The translations under genes and the position numbers were made by a program. Shown one piece after another: positions 55,199-58,135 of a stretch of DNA of 58,135 nt. The DNA comes from Rubrivivax sp. GTDB taxonomy: Bacteria; Pseudomonadota; Gammaproteobacteria; Burkholderiales; Burkholderiaceae_C. How positions within the stretch are numbered: the stretch's first letter is position 1; each line of letters opens with the position of its first letter. Where the stretch lies: the NCBI GenBank assembly GCA_004210455.1, contig SEFA01000036.1:1-58135 (forward strand). The letters are read 5' to 3'. The notes under the pieces were generated by a model. That model saw nothing but the letters and a program-made list of their open reading frames with translations. It was not told where the DNA came from and made no database searches.

Positions 55199-56212
55199 TC
55201 AGCCGTGCCAGCCGTCGACGGGCCGGGCCTGCGTCTGCATCGCGTCCAACTGCTCCCGCAGTTTCACGACCTGGTCGCTCCAGTAGTTGGGCGTGCCGAA
55301 CCAGGGGAAGGCCGCCGGGAAGGCCGGATCCTCCCAGCGACGCGCCAGCCAGGCGCTGTGATGGATCATCCGTTGTGTGCGCAGCGCCTCGACCAGCTTC
55401 AACTCGCGCCAGTCGAATTCGCGCACGCTCTCGTAGCCGTCGAGCAGCGCGTCGAGCTGGCGACGCGCGGCCTCCGGCTCGCCCGACAGCAGCATCCACA
55501 GGTCCTGCACCGCGGGACCCTGCACCGCGTCGTCGAGGTCCACGAAATGCGGTCCGCGATCCGGCGTCCACAAGATGTTTCCGGGATGGCAATCGCCGTG
55601 CAGACGCAGCGCGCGTCGGTCGGGCAGCGCCTCAAAAGCGGCATCGATCGCGTCTATGCAGCGCGCGGCCGCGTCGTGCCAGTTGGCGGCGACCTCGGGC
55701 GCCAGCGTGTCGTGCGCGCGCAGCCAATCGCGCGCCTCGCGCGCCGGCCCCGCGCTGTTCCAGGACAACCGGTGCTGGAAGGGCTCGCGCTGGCCGATCT
55801 CGTGCAGCCGCGCGAGCAGCCGGCCGATCCAGCGCAGCACCTCCGGGTCTTCGAGCTCCGGCGCGCGGCCCCCCTGGCGCGGCGTCACCGCGAAGCGCTG
55901 GCCCTTGAAGTGGCCGAGCGTCCCGGTGACGCCGTCGGTCGTCAGCGGCAGCGGCGCGACGACGGGCACCTCGGCGTCGGCCAGCGCCTGCGCGAAGGCA
56001 TGCTCCTCCAGGATCTGCGCATCGCTCCAGCGGCCCGGCCGGTAGAACTTCGCGACCACCGCCGCGCCGTCCTCCAGATGCGCCATCAGCACGCGGTTCT
56101 CGTACGAGTTCAGCTGGAGCAGCCGGCCGTCGGGGCGGAGCCCCGCGTGCTCGAGCGCGTCGAGCATCAGTTCGGGGGTCAGGAGGCCGAAGCCGGCCGT
56201 CAAGTCAGTCAT
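55199..56212 (-). CDS. srkA: Stress response kinase SrkA (YihE/RdoA family)
   Basis: 337-aa Ser/Thr protein kinase of the aminoglycoside-phosphotransferase fold. Catalytic loop HGDCHPGNILW near residue 204 and metal-binding HFVDLDDAVQG near residue 220 are conserved. N-terminal residues LQLNSYENRVLMAH bind nucleotide. In E. coli it protects cells from reactive-oxygen-linked death and envelope stress. It is read on the same strand as the toxin, 179 bp upstream, but co-transcription is not evident. Confidence 0.93.
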   Translation of the reverse strand: MTDLTAGFGLLTPELMLDALEHAGLRPDGRLLQLNSYENRVLMAHLEDGAAVVAKFYRPGRWSDAQILEEHAFAQALADAEVPVVAPLPLTTDGVTGTLGHFKGQRFAVTPRQGGRAPELEDPEVLRWIGRLLARLHEIGQREPFQHRLSWNSAGPAREARDWLRAHDTLAPEVAANWHDAAARCIDAIDAAFEALPDRRALRLHGDCHPGNILWTPDRGPHFVDLDDAVQGPAVQDLWMLLSGEPEAARRQLDALLDGYESVREFDWRELKLVEALRTQRMIHHSAWLARRWEDPAFPAAFPWFGTPNYWSDQVVKLREQLDAMQTQARPVDGWHG

Positions 56213-56283
56213 CGAAGCGGCGAGGACAGCAAAAACGGCGCCGCGGCGCCGTTGTGTCCTCGAAGAGCGGGCAGGGGCGTAGC

Positions 56284-57213
56284 TTAGCGCCGCCCGTAGC
56301 GGGGCGAGTCGACGACCACGCCGCCGATGTCGGGGTCCGGCAGTTCGCTGGGCAGGGTGGGGAAGTCGCGGCCGAACTGGGAATCACGGAACTGGGAGTC
56401 GCGGAACTGCGGATCGCGTGCATGCGGTTCGCGCAGCTGCGAGTCGCGGAAACCGGCGGCCTCCTGTGCGCCGGCGCGCGGACGGTAGCCGCGCGCACGC
56501 GGTTCCGCGGGCGGGATCGGCGCCTGCATCGATTCGCCGCCGAAGGCGTCGTAGCGGCTGTCGGGCGCGAAGAAGGAATCGCTGAAAACCGGCGAATCGT
56601 TCCACAGCGTGTTGCGCGCGGTGGCCGGCGCAGCCGGAGCCGGACGACGCGGCGCGACCGGCGGGGGGCTCGGCAGATGGGACGCGCCGGCGCGCGGCAT
56701 CGCGGCCATGCCGGCGCGGCTGCCCTGGTTGCTATAGGGCACGAGCAGTTGCAATTCCGTGGCGGTGGGCAGGTTGTCGACCGACGACCGCAGGTAGCGG
56801 ATGCGGCACGCGGCCAGCACCGCCTGCTTGATCTGGAGGCTGCGGGCGGAGCCCGGCCGCTCGGTCTCGATGTCGATCGCGGCCAGCACGCGCCCGTTGG
56901 GGCTGCAGATCGCGAAGTTCACGCTGATGCCGCCCAGCAGCTCATACCAGTAGCGCACGTCGCGGGCTTCGGTGGGCTGGCAGAAGCGCACCATCGGCAG
57001 CTTGCACATGACGACGTGGTGCGGCAGCGCCTCCCGCAGCAGGCGGAAGACGCGACGCTCGTCGGCGCTGAAGACGGGGCGCGCGTTGAGCGACCACTCC
57101 GTGGGCAGCGGCTTGCGCTCGCGGCGCGGGCGCCGCAGCAGGAGCGCGGCGGCCAGTCCCAGGACTGCCAATGCCGACAGTCCCGCGATGATCCACGGAA
57201 GCAGGTTCTGCAT
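56284..57213 (-). CDS. Membrane-anchored DUF2726 protein
   Basis: 309-aa protein from ATG 57213 (a TTG at 57228 would add five residues). N-terminal membrane segment PWIIAGLSALAVLGLAAALLLRR, then a DUF2726 domain (residues about 40-155; NARPVFSADERRVFRLLREALPHHVV). DUF2726 is related to restriction-endonuclease-like folds and is often in nuclease contexts, but function is unknown. The C-terminal half is Pro/Arg-rich with five near-identical RDSQF-type pentapeptide units. Neighbours give no clear pathway. Confidence 0.8.
   Translation of the reverse strand: MQNLLPWIIAGLSALAVLGLAAALLLRRPRRERKPLPTEWSLNARPVFSADERRVFRLLREALPHHVVMCKLPMVRFCQPTEARDVRYWYELLGGISVNFAICSPNGRVLAAIDIETERPGSARSLQIKQAVLAACRIRYLRSSVDNLPTATELQLLVPYSNQGSRAGMAAMPRAGASHLPSPPPVAPRRPAPAAPATARNTLWNDSPVFSDSFFAPDSRYDAFGGESMQAPIPPAEPRARGYRPRAGAQEAAGFRDSQLREPHARDPQFRDSQFRDSQFGRDFPTLPSELPDPDIGGVVVDSPRYGRR
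56374..56448 (-). repeat. 15-bp tandem repeat inside the DUF2726 gene
   Basis: Five 15-bp units, three near-identical (GAACTGGGAATCACG-like on the plus strand) and two degenerate, encode the RDSQF/RDPQF/REPHA pentapeptides. In-frame length changes are expected by slippage. Confidence 0.8.
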
Positions 57214-57428
57214 ACCCAATGAGCCCAATCAGCTGGACGGACCGTACGGATGGCGCCCGAGGACGCCGAAGGACGCACGGGAGCAGCGAATTGGAGACAC
57301 CGTACCGGGCGAATCGCGGGAATGTAGCGGAAAGGCGTTACAAATTGCATCAGAAATCACCCGGCTACCCCCTGAAATGGGGTGGGGATGCCGGGAATGA
57401 AACCGGTACCTGTGCGATCAGCGGTGGA

Positions 57429-58094
57429 TCAGGGTTTGGATCCGGGATCGTCGGTGCGCTCGCGCACTTTGCGGATCAGGGACTTCACCTCGGCCACGCC
57501 GTCCAGGAAATCGCCGACGGTCCGCATATGGCGCTTGAACTGGAAGTCCCATTCGGCCATGTGGCGCTCCAAGGCTTCGTCCACGTGGGAAGACACCGAA
57601 TCCGGCGGCAGGCGCAGCCAGGCCTCGGACTCCCCGCCGTCGCGCTCGACCGTCGCGCCGGCCTTGCGGGCGATTTTCAGCATCGGCGCGTTCTCGCTGA
57701 GCGCGTGGATGAACAGCGTGTCGATGCCGCGATTGCGCGCGTGCAGCGAGGCGCGCTCGAACAACCGGCCGCCGAAGCCCTTGCCGCGGGCCAAGGTGGC
57801 GACCGAGACGCCGAATTCCGCCATCGCTGGACGGCCCTTGATCTGCGGCGCCGGTGCATAGGCCAGGTGGGCCACGGCGATCAGCTGCAGGCGGCGGTTG
57901 AAGATGCCCAGCACCTCGTCCCGGACGAGGTCCAGGCCGGCGACGTACTTTTCGATCTGTTCGTCTCGGGCCGGATAACCGAAGCGGAGGTAGCGGTCGC
58001 GCTCGCCCAGGGCCAGCAGATGCTGGAGGATGCGCTTGCGGTGGCGCTTGCCCAGCGATCGGATCGGCACCCAGCCGGTCCAGCGTGCCAGCAT
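57429..58094 (-). CDS. GNAT-family N-acetyltransferase, possibly extending past the window
   Basis: 221-aa reading from ATG 58094. The frame stays open to the window edge at 58135, so the true start may be upstream. The acetyl-CoA-binding region is LARGKGFGGRLFERA near residue 102, followed by ENAPMLKIARKAGA. The C-terminal helical tail (HVDEALERHMAEWDFQFKRHM) is not part of the GNAT core. Substrate unknown. Downstream to the DUF2726 start is a 215-bp, relatively AT-rich gap likely holding that gene's promoter. Confidence 0.85.
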   Translation of the reverse strand: MLARWTGWVPIRSLGKRHRKRILQHLLALGERDRYLRFGYPARDEQIEKYVAGLDLVRDEVLGIFNRRLQLIAVAHLAYAPAPQIKGRPAMAEFGVSVATLARGKGFGGRLFERASLHARNRGIDTLFIHALSENAPMLKIARKAGATVERDGGESEAWLRLPPDSVSSHVDEALERHMAEWDFQFKRHMRTVGDFLDGVAEVKSLIRKVRERTDDPGSKP

Positions 58095-58135
58095 CGCGCG
58101 GGGGCTCCAGCGCGAGCGCGGGGCGTCCTCCGCAA

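Overview
The window is high-GC DNA with dense, mostly uninterrupted genes from a betaproteobacterium. It is most likely a Burkholderiales member of the Roseateles/Mitsuaria/Leptothrix type. That placement is inferred from gene families and synteny (pilT/pilU next to yggS, a liu-type leucine pathway, an FeS photolyase, a DUF3369-EAL regulator, a DUF883/YqjE/YqjK envelope set) and not from any rRNA marker. No tRNA, rRNA, CRISPR array, IS element or prophage was seen.

Layout. (1) 1-9631, plus strand: a leucine-degradation block in which a complete biotin operon (bioA-bioF-bioD-bioB, all overlapping) sits between methylglutaconyl-CoA hydratase and the biotin-carrying subunit of methylcrotonyl-CoA carboxylase, followed by HMG-CoA lyase. 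The block makes both a biotin enzyme and its cofactor. The first gene, an alpha/beta hydrolase, has a 9-bp tandem repeat in its N-terminus. (2) 9678-15636: an FeS-type (PhrB-like) photolyase, a VOC protein, a phosphoribosyltransferase, and a divergent locus with a cytoplasmic C25 (gingipain-like) cysteine-peptidase homologue coupled to a 100-aa partner. (3) 15328-21453: DUF883, YqjE-like and YqjK-like envelope proteins, split by a response regulator with an intact EAL and a degenerate GGDEF domain, then YgiQ. (4) 21554-28422: a TetR repressor, a perfect AcrR-type operator and a tripartite RND efflux operon. (5) 28519-36385: a 3-hydroxyisobutyrate dehydrogenase-like enzyme, PilU, PilT, YggS, a membrane GGDEF protein, a chemoreceptor and a periplasmic TonB-C protein. 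(6) 36456-39302: a 948-aa protein with a C-terminal region resembling the NEL (IpaH/SspH) E3 ubiquitin ligase domain. (7) 39430-43634: a copper-tolerance operon. (8) 43767-47449: a circularly permuted GTPase, a TRIC/UPF0126 channel and htpG behind a recognisable sigma-32 promoter. (9) 47499-55019: a single 2506-aa gene with a peptidase C80 (MARTX/TcdB-type autoprocessing) domain and a hydrophobic TcdA/TcdB-pore-like region. It is the most remarkable gene here. (10) 55199-58135: SrkA kinase, a DUF2726 membrane protein and a GNAT protein that runs to the window edge.

The two large minus-strand genes (NEL-like and C80 toxin-like) have disordered Ser/Pro/Thr-rich N-termini, no signal peptide and no secretion system nearby. 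Together with ordinary housekeeping neighbours, they suggest a bacterium that interacts with eukaryotic hosts and delivers effectors through a system encoded elsewhere.
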